From: Micromonospora sp. WMMD1120
GTDB lineage: Bacteria; Actinomycetota; Actinomycetes; Mycobacteriales; Micromonosporaceae
Length of the DNA stretch: 64,000 bases
NCBI RefSeq assembly: GCF_029626235.1
Contig: NZ_JARUBO010000005.1
Span: 5,614,001 to 5,678,000, forward strand
Direction: 5' to 3'
Shown one piece after another: positions 53,493 to 61,261 of this stretch. Within the stretch, counting starts at the first letter, position 1. Every line of letters begins with the position of its first letter. A program made the position numbers and the translations under genes. The notes under the pieces were generated by a model that saw only the letters and a program-made list of their open reading frames with translations, was not told the DNA's origin and searched no databases.

Positions 53493-54599
53493 TCATGGGG
53501 CGCCCACCAGGAGGGCGGTGTTGGCACCGCCGAAGGCGGCGTTCAGGGTCAGGGCGTTGCGCGTCGTTGTTCGTCGAGGACCGTCGAGGATGACGTTCAG
53601 CGGGCACGCCTCGTCGGGGCCGAGCCAGCCGGTGTTGACCGGCAGCGTGCCGTCGCGCAGCGCCAGCGCGGTGACCACCAGTTCGAGCAGGCCGGACGCC
53701 TCCAACGCGTGCCCGTGCAGCGCCTTCGTGGAGCTGATCGGAACCCGCACGCCGTACCCGCCGAGGGCCCGGCGCAGCGCGGCGGCCTCGGCGGCGTCGC
53801 TCTGCGCGGTGCCGGTGGCGTTGGCGTTGACGTACCCGACGGCCTCCGGCGACACCCCGGCCCGACGCAGCGCGCCCCCGACAGCGCGGGCCAGCCCGGT
53901 GCCCGCCGGGTCCGGCTGGCAGGGGTGGAACGCGTCGCCGGCCCGCCCCCAACCGGCCACCGTGGCCACCGCGTCGGCACCGGTTGGCGGGCGCTCGTCG
54001 CGCGACTCGAGCACCACGGCGGCGACGCCGTCGCCGAGCAGCAGCCCACGGCGGCCGACGCTGAACGGGCGGACCACCCCGTCGACGGCGAGGGCGCGGC
54101 CGGCGTCGAAGAGCGCGAACTGGTCCGGTTCCACCAGGTAGCCGGCGGCGACCACGACCCGGTCGACGCTGCCCCGGCTGATCAGGGCGGCGGCGTCGGC
54201 CACCGCCGTGCTCGCCGACACGCAGGCGCTGGTGTAGACCCGGGTGTGCCCGGAGAGCCCGCACCGGGCGGCGAGCCGGCCGGCGAGAGCGGCCGGGCCG
54301 CCGCCGGGAGCCGGGCCGCCGTGCACGGCGAGCAGCAGGGCGCATCCGGTACGCCGGGCGCGGTCCAGGCCGGCCGCCGCGCAGGCCTCCACGATCGCGT
54401 CGGTCAGCTCGTCGGCGAGCGTCCCGACGTCGGGCAGGGTGGCCGCCACGGTGCTCCGGCGGCCGGTGGTGTCGAACCGGCGGACCGGGCCGAACGCCGG
54501 CACACCGGCCAGCACACCGGCGAGCTGCGCCGACGCGCCGCGACCGAGGGCGCTGACCGCGTGGACACCGGTGAGCTGGACGACCCGGGCGTCAACCAT
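53493..54599 (-). CDS. Ketosynthase-like protein with Asn in place of a catalytic His
   Basis: A 368-aa condensing-enzyme homologue. Cys126 (VYTSACVSASTAV) and the second His297 (KALHGHALEASG) are kept, but the first His of the NAHGTGT motif is Asn260 here (VNANATGTAQSD), so the site is Cys-Asn-His. It is shorter than normal in the region before the active-site Cys. It could be a decarboxylation-impaired condensing enzyme, an acyltransferase or a partner subunit. It overlaps the ACP gene by 8 bp. Next to its stop lies repeat element B. Confidence 0.85.
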   Translation of the reverse strand: MVDARVVQLTGVHAVSALGRGASAQLAGVLAGVPAFGPVRRFDTTGRRSTVAATLPDVGTLADELTDAIVEACAAAGLDRARRTGCALLLAVHGGPAPGGGPAALAGRLAARCGLSGHTRVYTSACVSASTAVADAAALISRGSVDRVVVAAGYLVEPDQFALFDAGRALAVDGVVRPFSVGRRGLLLGDGVAAVVLESRDERPPTGADAVATVAGWGRAGDAFHPCQPDPAGTGLARAVGGALRRAGVSPEAVGYVNANATGTAQSDAAEAAALRRALGGYGVRVPISSTKALHGHALEASGLLELVVTALALRDGTLPVNTGWLGPDEACPLNVILDGPRRTTTRNALTLNAAFGGANTALLVGAP

Positions 54600-54837
54600 C
54601 CGCGCGGGCGGTCAGTGACGCCCGGAACACCCCCAGGGCGTCGTCGACGGTACGGATGCGCGCCAGCTCGTCGTCGGTGAGGTCGAGCTGGTGCTGGTAG
54701 CGCTGTTCGACGAGATGCACCAGCCAGGCCAGTTCCATCGAGCCGATCCGGTCGGGCACCTCGGCGGTCGGTTTCGCGGTGAGTTCGGCGAGCATGGCCA
54801 GCAGGTCCGCTCGCCCCAGTTCGGGCGGAGCGCCCAT
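54592..54837 (-). CDS. Acyl carrier protein 1
   Basis: An 81-aa acidic helical protein; the phosphopantetheine Ser is probably Ser33 in RIGSMELAWLV, where the usual DSL is GSM. Size and position between a ketosynthase and a second ACP support the call. The ATG forms a TGATG overlap with ACP 2. Confidence 0.8.
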   Translation of the reverse strand: MGAPPELGRADLLAMLAELTAKPTAEVPDRIGSMELAWLVHLVEQRYQHQLDLTDDELARIRTVDDALGVFRASLTARADG

Positions 54838-55103
54838 CAGGACCGGTCGCTCGTCGCCTCGGCGACCCGGTTGGCGACCATCGTCGTGAACTCGCCGACC
54901 GTCATCAGCGCCAGTTGCTCCGACTCGTCGTCGGCGAACGTCAGGCCGTAGCGGTCCTCGACCCGGACCGACAGGTCGGCCAGGGCCAGTGACTCCAGGT
55001 CGACGCCGGACGGGCCGAGCGTGGTGTCGTCGTCGATCCCCTCGACGTCGTAGTTCATGTCGGCGAGCTGCTCGACGACGAAGGCGCGGACCTCGGCTCT
55101 CAT
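54837..55103 (-). CDS. Acyl carrier protein 2
   Basis: An 88-aa ACP with Ser38 in GVDLESLALADLSVRVED as the likely carrier site (ESL for the usual DSL). It is the first gene of the minus-strand operon. AGAGGG is upstream of the ATG. The divergent phosphopantetheinyl transferase starts only 15 bp away, so the two promoters must overlap or be placed inside the genes. Confidence 0.85.
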   Translation of the reverse strand: MRAEVRAFVVEQLADMNYDVEGIDDDTTLGPSGVDLESLALADLSVRVEDRYGLTFADDESEQLALMTVGEFTTMVANRVAEATSDRS

Positions 55104-55118
55104 GGATACCCTCTCTGG

Positions 55119-55832
55119 GTGGGCCAGCTGACGGTGCCCGGTCGGGACACCGCCTACGTGTGGGTCGGTCGGGACACCGGCGGTCAGCCGGACCCTGCCG
55201 TTGTTCTGCTGCGGCGGGCGGGCGCCCTGCTGCTCGGGTGCGCCGAGGCCGAGCTGACGCTCGGCCACGACGGCGTGGGGCGACCGTGCGTCCGCGTCCA
55301 CGAGAGGGTGGCGGCCCTGTCCGTCAGCGTCAGCCGTACCGCCGGGTGGGTGGTCGTGGCCGCGCGCCGGACCGGCGAGGTCGGTGTGGACGTGGAGCTG
55401 GTCCGCGACCTGCCCGCGCTGGCGTTGGCCCGCCGCTGGTTCCCGCCCGCTGAGAGCGCCTGGCTGGCCGAGCGGTCCGAGGCGGACCGGGGCGTCGACT
55501 TCCTGCGACTGTGGACGGCGAAGGAGGCGGTCGGCAAGGCCCTCGGGCTGGGGCTGCGCGGCGGTGGGCTGCTCCGGGAGATGCCGCCGCCGGGGATGCC
55601 GCCGCGCCGGGTGCCCGGCGTCGAGCGCCTCTGGGTCGGCCATCCCGAGCTGGGCGCGGGGCTCGTCCTGGCCGTCGCGGCGCGGGCCGGCGGGCCGGTC
55701 GACGTCGAGGTGGCGCAACGGCCCGGTCACGACGTGACCGCCGAGCGCAGCGCGTCGGTCGAACGGACCAGTTTGCCGGTGGTGGTGCGCGGCAACCGGT
55801 CGAGCAGGTGCAGCACCCGGGGGCGTTTGTAG
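55119..55832 (+). CDS. Sfp-type 4'-phosphopantetheinyl transferase
   Basis: A 237-aa PPTase that activates the ACPs with phosphopantetheine from CoA. Signature motifs: VGVDVELVRD with the Mg-binding residues and FLRLWTAKEAVGKALGLGL. The last 35 or so residues (from about VTAERSASV) are antisense to the 3' end of the facing ligase and look unlike PPTases, so the original stop has probably been lost. GTG 55119 is the first start; with no ribosome site it may be leaderless. Confidence 0.88.
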   Translation: MGQLTVPGRDTAYVWVGRDTGGQPDPAVVLLRRAGALLLGCAEAELTLGHDGVGRPCVRVHERVAALSVSVSRTAGWVVVAARRTGEVGVDVELVRDLPALALARRWFPPAESAWLAERSEADRGVDFLRLWTAKEAVGKALGLGLRGGGLLREMPPPGMPPRRVPGVERLWVGHPELGAGLVLAVAARAGGPVDVEVAQRPGHDVTAERSASVERTSLPVVVRGNRSSRCSTRGRL

Positions 55833-57121
55833 CCGGCCAGCCGTTGGGCGAGCAGCGCGTCCACCGTCTGCTCGGACAGCGGGCCGTCCGGCTGGATGTA
55901 CGCGGTGATGCCGTCGTCCCACACCACCACCGCGCCGGCCACCCCGGGCAGCTCGGCGACGGTGGTCTCCACCTCGGTCAGGTCGACCTTCATCCCGCCC
56001 ACCGAGACCTGGGAGTCGAGCCGGCCGCGTACGGTGACCAGGCCGGTGTCCGCATCGACGGTGCCGGCGTCGCGGGTGTGCAGCCAGCCGTCCGCCCACC
56101 GCGTCGGGTCGCTCAGGCCGACGTACGGCGACGCCGGGCAGGACACATGTAGCTCACCGCCGGACTCGCGGACCTCGATGCCGGGCGCCGGGGCGATCGA
56201 CGGCCGGTGCGTCCCGTGCAGGTCGGTGCCGATCACCCCGACCTCGGTCATCCCGTACATGTTGCCCAGCGGCACCCCGTACCGGTCGGTGAACGCCCGG
56301 GCGACGGCGGCCGGCACCAGCTCGCCACCGGTGGTCATCCGGCGTAGCTGGGGCAGCGGCCCGGCCGGCCGGGTGGAGGCCAGCAGTCCGATGTGGAACG
56401 GGACGCCCAGCACGGTGGCCGGCGTCGTGTCGGCGGCGATCGCGGCCAGCACGGCGTCGCCGCTGAGCCGCTGTGGTGGGACCAGCTCGACCCCGGCGTG
56501 CAGGCCGTAGAGCAGGCCGCCGACCAGACCGAGGACGTGCACCATCGAGGGCAGCAGGATGATCCGCTCACCGGGCAGCGCCACCCCGTCGATCAGCGTG
56601 TAGCGGCGCACCTCGGCGACCAGGTCGGCGGCCGTGCGGCCGATCACCTTGGACGGGCCGGTGGAGCCGGAGCTGAGCTGGATCACGGCGTGGCCGCTGA
56701 CGGCCGGACGGTCGGCGTACGGGGTGACCGTCTCGGTGACGTCGACGAAGACCTTCAACGCCCCGCCGCCGGCGTGCACCGGCGCGACCACCACCTGCGG
56801 GGTCAACCGGCGCAGCGCCCGGTCCACCTCGTGGTCGGTCAACCGGTGGTCGAGCAGGATCGCCTGCCCCCCGGCCCGCCAGGTGGCCAGCAGGTTCACC
56901 ACGTACGCCAGCGACGGCGGCAACCGCAGCGCGGCGGCGCCACCGGGGCGCAGTCCGGCGGCGGTGAGCCGGTCCTGCGCGGCGGTGACCAGCCGGTGCA
57001 GCGTGGCCCTGTCGACCGGCTCGGGCAGACGGAGACACACGTCGGTCGGACGGCCCGCGAACAGGACTTCGTCCACCCAGACCGGGTCATCTACCGTAAA
57101 ATTTTCGGCGAAATGCTTCAT
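55727..57121 (-). CDS. Acyl-CoA synthetase / AMP-dependent ligase 2
   Basis: A 464-aa ANL-family enzyme of the shorter type: A3 motif AVIQLSSGSTGPSKVIGRT, A5 region NMYGMTEVGVIGTDLH, GWLHTRDAGTVDADTGLVTV and the A10 Lys in PRTTTGKLVRSTDAL. Aryl-acid or fatty-acid activation is likely. It is divergent from nothing and convergent with the PPTase gene, overlapping it by about 106 bp. ATG 57121 is preceded by GGTGGGGG. The codons just after the start are AT-rich (ACNFTVDD region). Confidence 0.88.
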   Translation of the reverse strand: MKHFAENFTVDDPVWVDEVLFAGRPTDVCLRLPEPVDRATLHRLVTAAQDRLTAAGLRPGGAAALRLPPSLAYVVNLLATWRAGGQAILLDHRLTDHEVDRALRRLTPQVVVAPVHAGGGALKVFVDVTETVTPYADRPAVSGHAVIQLSSGSTGPSKVIGRTAADLVAEVRRYTLIDGVALPGERIILLPSMVHVLGLVGGLLYGLHAGVELVPPQRLSGDAVLAAIAADTTPATVLGVPFHIGLLASTRPAGPLPQLRRMTTGGELVPAAVARAFTDRYGVPLGNMYGMTEVGVIGTDLHGTHRPSIAPAPGIEVRESGGELHVSCPASPYVGLSDPTRWADGWLHTRDAGTVDADTGLVTVRGRLDSQVSVGGMKVDLTEVETTVAELPGVAGAVVVWDDGITAYIQPDGPLSEQTVDALLAQRLAGYKRPRVLHLLDRLPRTTTGKLVRSTDALRSAVTS

Positions 57122-57223
57122 TGCCCCCACCGTTCGACGCGCAGCGCAAAGTAGGGCATAAGAGCCAATTCCTGGCATCTTTCGAGGTGCTGCCGGAACC
57201 CTACGACAGCCTCGCTCGGCATC

Positions 57224-57244
57224 GCTAGATGCAAATGGCTAGAT
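57224..57244. promoter_or_regulatory. Heptamer direct repeat in AT-richer promoter region
   Basis: GCTAGAT occurs at 57224-57230 and 57238-57244 with 7 nt between (period 14), about 100 bp upstream of the ligase start. A possible activator site; not confirmed. Confidence 0.3.
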
Positions 57245-57383
57245 CGAATTGAGCGCCCGGACCGATTGCCACATACCGCCGCTGACCGCTCGTTCCCACC
57301 TGCCGGCCATGATCGACTCGGCTACCTGGAAGCCGGGCTGTCCCCCGCGATGAGACACCGCGGTTTCCGGGAATCCGAGTCGA

Positions 57384-57614
57384 TCAGGCACGGGAGAGGC
57401 CGATGAGGTCGGCCAGCCGAGCCACGCCCGCAGCCGCCGGGCCGCGATGGGCGATCTTGGCGATCAGGGTACGGGCGGCAGGGCGAAGACGGATCTCGCC
57501 GGGTGCGATGACGTGGGCGTCGGCCAACGCGCGCCCCGCTCCGGTGACGTCGCCGCTGTCGAGGTGGGCGCACGCAGCATCGACGAGGTGAGCCGCGCGG
57601 TGTTCGGCGCGGGC
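57384..57614 (-). pseudogene. C-terminal remnant of a transcriptional regulator
   Basis: About 70 codons before a TGA at 57386 read HRAAHLVDAACAHLDSGDVT then LIAKIAHRG and VARLADLIGLSRA. This is the pattern of the C-terminal TPR-like tail of actinobacterial XRE-type regulators (hydrophobic repeats, an RALADAHVIAP segment). There is no start or HTH upstream in that frame. Probably a truncated gene at the edge of inserted DNA. Confidence 0.45.
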
Positions 57615-57703
57615 AGCCGGGGCCAGTCGTCGGCGCGGCCCGCCCCCAGTTGCCCAGCCGATCGCGGCGACTGAGGGGCTCCGAGAAAGGATCTGCCCCG
57701 AAG

Positions 57704-57730
57704 CCTCACATATCCCTGGCCTGCGTCGTC
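57704..57730 (+). promoter_or_regulatory. Putative ECF41-type promoter
   Basis: CCTCACA (57704-57710), 16 nt, then CGTC (57727-57730). The described ECF41 target is TGTCACA-N16-CGTC, so the -35 matches 5 of 7 and the -10 and spacing are exact. It lies about 45 bp before the oxidoreductase GTG and would let the ECF41 sigma factor encoded downstream drive its own operon. Confidence 0.65.
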
Positions 57731-57775
57731 ATAGTGGTGAGGGCGGCGACCGGTGGCCCCGGAACGGAGTGGGAA

Positions 57776-58510
57776 GTGAAGGTTTTCATCGCTGGTGGGC
57801 GCGGCCGCGTCGGCTCCCCCCTTGCTGACAAGTTGGAGGCCAGGGGCATCGAGGTGGCGTCGGGAGGACTTGATGACGGGATCGACGCGCTCTCTGGCGA
57901 AGGACTCGCCGAGGCCCTCGTCGGAGTCGACACCATCGTGAACGTCCTGAACACCCCCCGTTTTGACGCGGCGGGGGCGATTTCGTTCTTCGAGGAATCG
58001 ACCACCAATCTGAACGCGGAGGGCGAGCGGGCAGGTGTGCGTCGTCACGTCCTGCTCTCCATCGTCGGCGTCGGACAGGGAGACGCGTCCGACATCGGGT
58101 ACTACCTCGGCAAGGTGGCGCAGGAGAGGGCCGCACGATCCGGTTCGATCCCCGCAACCATCATCCGAGCCACTCAGTTCCAGAGCTACATTCCCATCCT
58201 CATCGACCAGCACACCGTGGACGGCAAGGTCCTCGCTCCCCGGTCGTTCATCCAGCCCGTCGAGTTGGATGAGGTCATCGAACTGCTCACCGAGGCTGCC
58301 ACGACATTGGAGCCGGGAAGCGAGATCGAGATCGCTGGACCCGACCGCTTCTACCACGATGACCTCTTCCGTGCCACGCTGGCCGATCGCGGAGACGACC
58401 GCGAGGTGGTGACCGTGGACGCGCAAGGGGCACCTGATGCCATGGTTCCACGTGGCGCCCACCGGGTAGGCACTGTTCGGTACCCCGTTCCAGGAATCCC
58501 CCTCGCCTGA
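57776..58510 (+). CDS. NAD(P)-binding NmrA/epimerase-like oxidoreductase (ECF41 partner)
   Basis: A 244-aa Rossmann protein: KVFIAGGRGRVGSPLADKL, VDTIVNVLNTPRFDA, then YYLGKVAQERAARSG and TIIRATQFQSYI. It is of the NmrA-like/atypical SDR type, which is the oxidoreductase/epimerase class (COE) that usually sits beside ECF41 sigma genes. GTG 57776 has GGAGTGGGAA before it. Codon third positions are less GC-rich than in the flanks. Confidence 0.82.
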   Translation: MKVFIAGGRGRVGSPLADKLEARGIEVASGGLDDGIDALSGEGLAEALVGVDTIVNVLNTPRFDAAGAISFFEESTTNLNAEGERAGVRRHVLLSIVGVGQGDASDIGYYLGKVAQERAARSGSIPATIIRATQFQSYIPILIDQHTVDGKVLAPRSFIQPVELDEVIELLTEAATTLEPGSEIEIAGPDRFYHDDLFRATLADRGDDREVVTVDAQGAPDAMVPRGAHRVGTVRYPVPGIPLA

Positions 58511-58592
58511 AACCAGCATAGGAGGACGATGGAACGGTCGACTGCCAGACGACAGTGGCGGGATGCCGCGCTTGGTTCGGAAAGGGCGCCCA

Positions 58593-59561
58593 ATGTCGGA
58601 AGATTTTCCTGTCGAATCCGCAGGGTGCGGAGGAGCCGAGCATGACGAATCGCGGAATCTCGATTCCGTCGCGGCCGAACGACGTCGTTTGATGTCGCTG
58701 GCCTTTCGCATGATGGGCACCCTGGCCGACGCTGAAGATGTGGTGCAAGAAACGTATGTCAGATGGTACCGCCTTGAGGCCGAGGAACGCGAAGCGATTG
58801 CCACGCCCGCTGCGTGGTTGATGCGAGTTGCTAGCCGCATCTCACTCGACATGCTGGGCTCCGCGCGGGCACGACGGGAGACGTACGTCGGACAATGGCT
58901 ACCGGAGCCAGTCCCATCTGACCTCTTCGCGGACGCAGCGAAGGAGCCAGCGGGTTCCAGTAATATCACCGCCGATCCGTTCGATCGCGTTTCCCTCGAC
59001 GACACGGTCAGCATGGCTTTGTTGACGGTCCTCGAGTCTATGACCCCAGCGGAGCGAGTAACGTTCGTACTGCATGACGTATTCGGCGTGCCGTTCGCTG
59101 AGATTGCCGGCGTGGTAGGCCGTTCACCAGGAGCCGTAAGGCAATTGGCGACGTCCGCACGTCGGCACGTTCGAGGAGGAAGGCGAGCACAAGTTCATCC
59201 TCAACAGCATGACGAAGTTGTTCGGGCATTCCGCGACGCAACGACGGGAGGGAATATTGAGGACCTGTTGCGCGTATTGGCCCCAGATGTCGAACTGCGC
59301 GTAGATGGCGGCGGATTCGTCAATGCCGCACCGCAGGTTATCCGTGGTTCGGATCATGTAGCGCGATGGTTCATGGGAGTGATGCGCAAGCAACCCGCTC
59401 TCCGTTTTGAGCGACGAGACACGGCTGACGGTCTCGGATACATAATCAGGAACGGGGAACGTCGATATGGAATGGCCACCTTTGACGTCAGTGCTGAATG
59501 TGTCACGAACGTGTGGCTGATGCTCAATCCGCTGAAGCTGACGAGTTGGTCACTGGACTAG
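58593..59561 (+). CDS. ECF41-type (SigJ-like) RNA polymerase sigma factor
   Basis: A 322-aa ECF sigma factor with the long C-terminal SnoaL-like extension of group 41. Region 2: RRLMSLAFRMMGTLADAEDV, then VQETYVRWYRLEAEERE. Region 4: PAERVTFVLHDVFGVPFAEI. The C-terminal domain contains the DGGG motif (ELRVDGGGFVNAAP) and NPLKL, a variant of NPDKL. This domain controls sigma activity without an anti-sigma factor. The stop interleaves with the stop of the convergent ABM gene (4-nt overlap). Confidence 0.92.
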   Translation: MSEDFPVESAGCGGAEHDESRNLDSVAAERRRLMSLAFRMMGTLADAEDVVQETYVRWYRLEAEEREAIATPAAWLMRVASRISLDMLGSARARRETYVGQWLPEPVPSDLFADAAKEPAGSSNITADPFDRVSLDDTVSMALLTVLESMTPAERVTFVLHDVFGVPFAEIAGVVGRSPGAVRQLATSARRHVRGGRRAQVHPQQHDEVVRAFRDATTGGNIEDLLRVLAPDVELRVDGGGFVNAAPQVIRGSDHVARWFMGVMRKQPALRFERRDTADGLGYIIRNGERRYGMATFDVSAECVTNVWLMLNPLKLTSWSLD

Positions 59562-59932
59562 GAGCTCCTGACTCTTTCAGCGGTGGAATCGACGCCAACA
59601 GCGCTCCCGATGGTCATGACAGTCTCGGGGGTCTGGGCGTGGATGTGGAAGCGCAGGGAGCGGGCGTCGGTGAAGCACTCCCGCATCGGGCGTACCAGGT
59701 CCCGGTGCTCCGGGCTGCGCTCCCACGCCTCGAAGTCGGCCAGGCTGGCCCACTCACTGGTGATCAGCCACTGCTCCGGGTCCGTCGACGACCGGCACAC
59801 CTGGTCGACCAGGTGCCCCGGCACACCCTCGGCGACCAGGTGCCGCACCTGCTCGTACGCGGCGAGGAACGCCTCGGTACGTGGCGCCGGCACCCGTACC
59901 AGGAACACCACCCGGGCCCGCTGCTCACTCAT
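59558..59932 (-). CDS. Antibiotic biosynthesis monooxygenase (ABM)-domain cyclase/oxygenase
   Basis: A 124-aa ABM-fold protein: VVFLVRVPAPRTEAFLAAYEQ and QWLITSEWASLADFEAWE. In spore-pigment type II PKS clusters an ABM/TcmI-like protein (WhiE ORFVII) acts as a late cyclase or quinone-forming monooxygenase. The last 20 residues (VMTIGSAVGVDST...) are derived from the less GC-rich DNA next to the sigma gene, so its natural C-terminus may have been replaced. The ATG overlaps the CLF stop (TGATG). Confidence 0.85.
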   Translation of the reverse strand: MSEQRARVVFLVRVPAPRTEAFLAAYEQVRHLVAEGVPGHLVDQVCRSSTDPEQWLITSEWASLADFEAWERSPEHRDLVRPMRECFTDARSLRFHIHAQTPETVMTIGSAVGVDSTAERVRSS

Positions 59933-61185
59933 CACGGCTCTCCTCTCGTCGGCGCGGCCCCCCGCAGGACCAGCGCGCTGTTGAACCCGTCGAAGCCCCG
60001 CGCGCAGACCAACGCGAGGCGGCCGCGGGGTCGCCGGTGCTCGCGCAGGAAGTCCAACTCGCACCCCGGAGCCACCTCGTCCGGCCCGGCCGACGCGGGC
60101 AGCGTGTCGTGCGCGAAGGCGAGCAGCGCGGTGGCCGCGTCCAGCGCCGAACCACCCTGGTACGCCCGGCCGGTCAACGGCTTCTGCGTGGTCACCGGGG
60201 GCGGCCGGTCCGCGAAGACGGCACGCAGCGCCTCGGCCTCGCTGCGGTCGTAGCGGGGCACCCCGAGCGCATCGGGCAGCACCACGTCGATCCCGTCGGC
60301 GGTGACCCCGGCCCGGTCCAGGGCCAGTCGCATCGCCCGCGCGTACTGGCCGGGGTCGCCGGCGCCGTCCGTCGTGGTGTGCGCGGCGTCGTGGGTGGAC
60401 CCCCAGCCACTCACCTCGCCGTAGATCCGGGCGCCCCGGGCCAGGGCGTGCCCCCGCTCCTCCACCACGAACACCGCTCCCCCCTCGGCCGGCAGATAGC
60501 CGCTGGCGGTGGCGTCGAACGGCCGGTACGCCCGCTCCGGGTCGGCCACGTCGCTGAGCAGCCCCGAGCGCAACTGGCAGGCCAGCGCGTACGGGCTCAG
60601 CGGGCACTCGGTCGCCCCGGCGATCACCACGGGGGTGCCCCGGCGTACCGCGCGGGCCGCGTGCGCCAGGCTGTCCAACCCGCCGGCCGACTCGGCGACC
60701 AGCACCCCGCTCGGACCCTTGAACTGGTGGTGGATGGAGAGCTGCCCGACGCTGGCCGCGTAGAACCAGGCGATCGACTGGTACGCCCCGACCGTCCGCG
60801 ACGGCCCACCCCAGAGCCGTTGCAGCTCCCGCTGACCGAACAGGTTGCCCCCGGACGAGCTGGCCAGGGTCACCGCGTAGCCGTACGGGTCGGGGGCCCG
60901 CTCGGGCAGGCCGGCGTCGGCCAGCGCCAGCCGGGTCGCGGCGAAACCGAGGTGCGTCCACCTGTCGGTCTGCACCAGCTGCCGACTGTCGGCGTAGGAG
61001 TCGGCGGCGAAGCCGGGTACCTCCCCGCCGAAGCGGGTCGGGTAACCGGACGGGTCGAACAGCGTGATCGGCCCGGTCCGGCGGGTGCCGGCCAGCACCG
61101 TACGCCAGTGCGCGTCCGCGCCGACACCGCTGGGCGCGACCACCCCGATGCCGGTCACCACCGCACGGGCCACCCCCGCGCTCAC
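59932..61185 (-). CDS. Type II PKS chain-length factor (KS-beta)
   Basis: A 417-aa CLF that pairs with KS-alpha to set polyketide chain length. At the active-site Cys position the sequence is VLVAESAGGLD, with Ser166 where most CLFs have Gln (AEQAGG). The His motifs of active ketosynthases are absent. It starts with VARAVVTGIGVVAPSGVGAD. GTG 61185 has GGAGT 7 nt upstream. The 76-bp gap to KS-alpha holds short GCTCGCT-type repeats. Confidence 0.93.
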   Translation of the reverse strand: MSAGVARAVVTGIGVVAPSGVGADAHWRTVLAGTRRTGPITLFDPSGYPTRFGGEVPGFAADSYADSRQLVQTDRWTHLGFAATRLALADAGLPERAPDPYGYAVTLASSSGGNLFGQRELQRLWGGPSRTVGAYQSIAWFYAASVGQLSIHHQFKGPSGVLVAESAGGLDSLAHAARAVRRGTPVVIAGATECPLSPYALACQLRSGLLSDVADPERAYRPFDATASGYLPAEGGAVFVVEERGHALARGARIYGEVSGWGSTHDAAHTTTDGAGDPGQYARAMRLALDRAGVTADGIDVVLPDALGVPRYDRSEAEALRAVFADRPPPVTTQKPLTGRAYQGGSALDAATALLAFAHDTLPASAGPDEVAPGCELDFLREHRRPRGRLALVCARGFDGFNSALVLRGAAPTRGEP

Positions 61186-61261
61186 GCCGGCACTCCGCTT
61201 CGCTCCGCGCCGGCGCGAGACGCCACGCTGCTGTGCCCGAAAGTTCGCTCGCTACGCTCGC

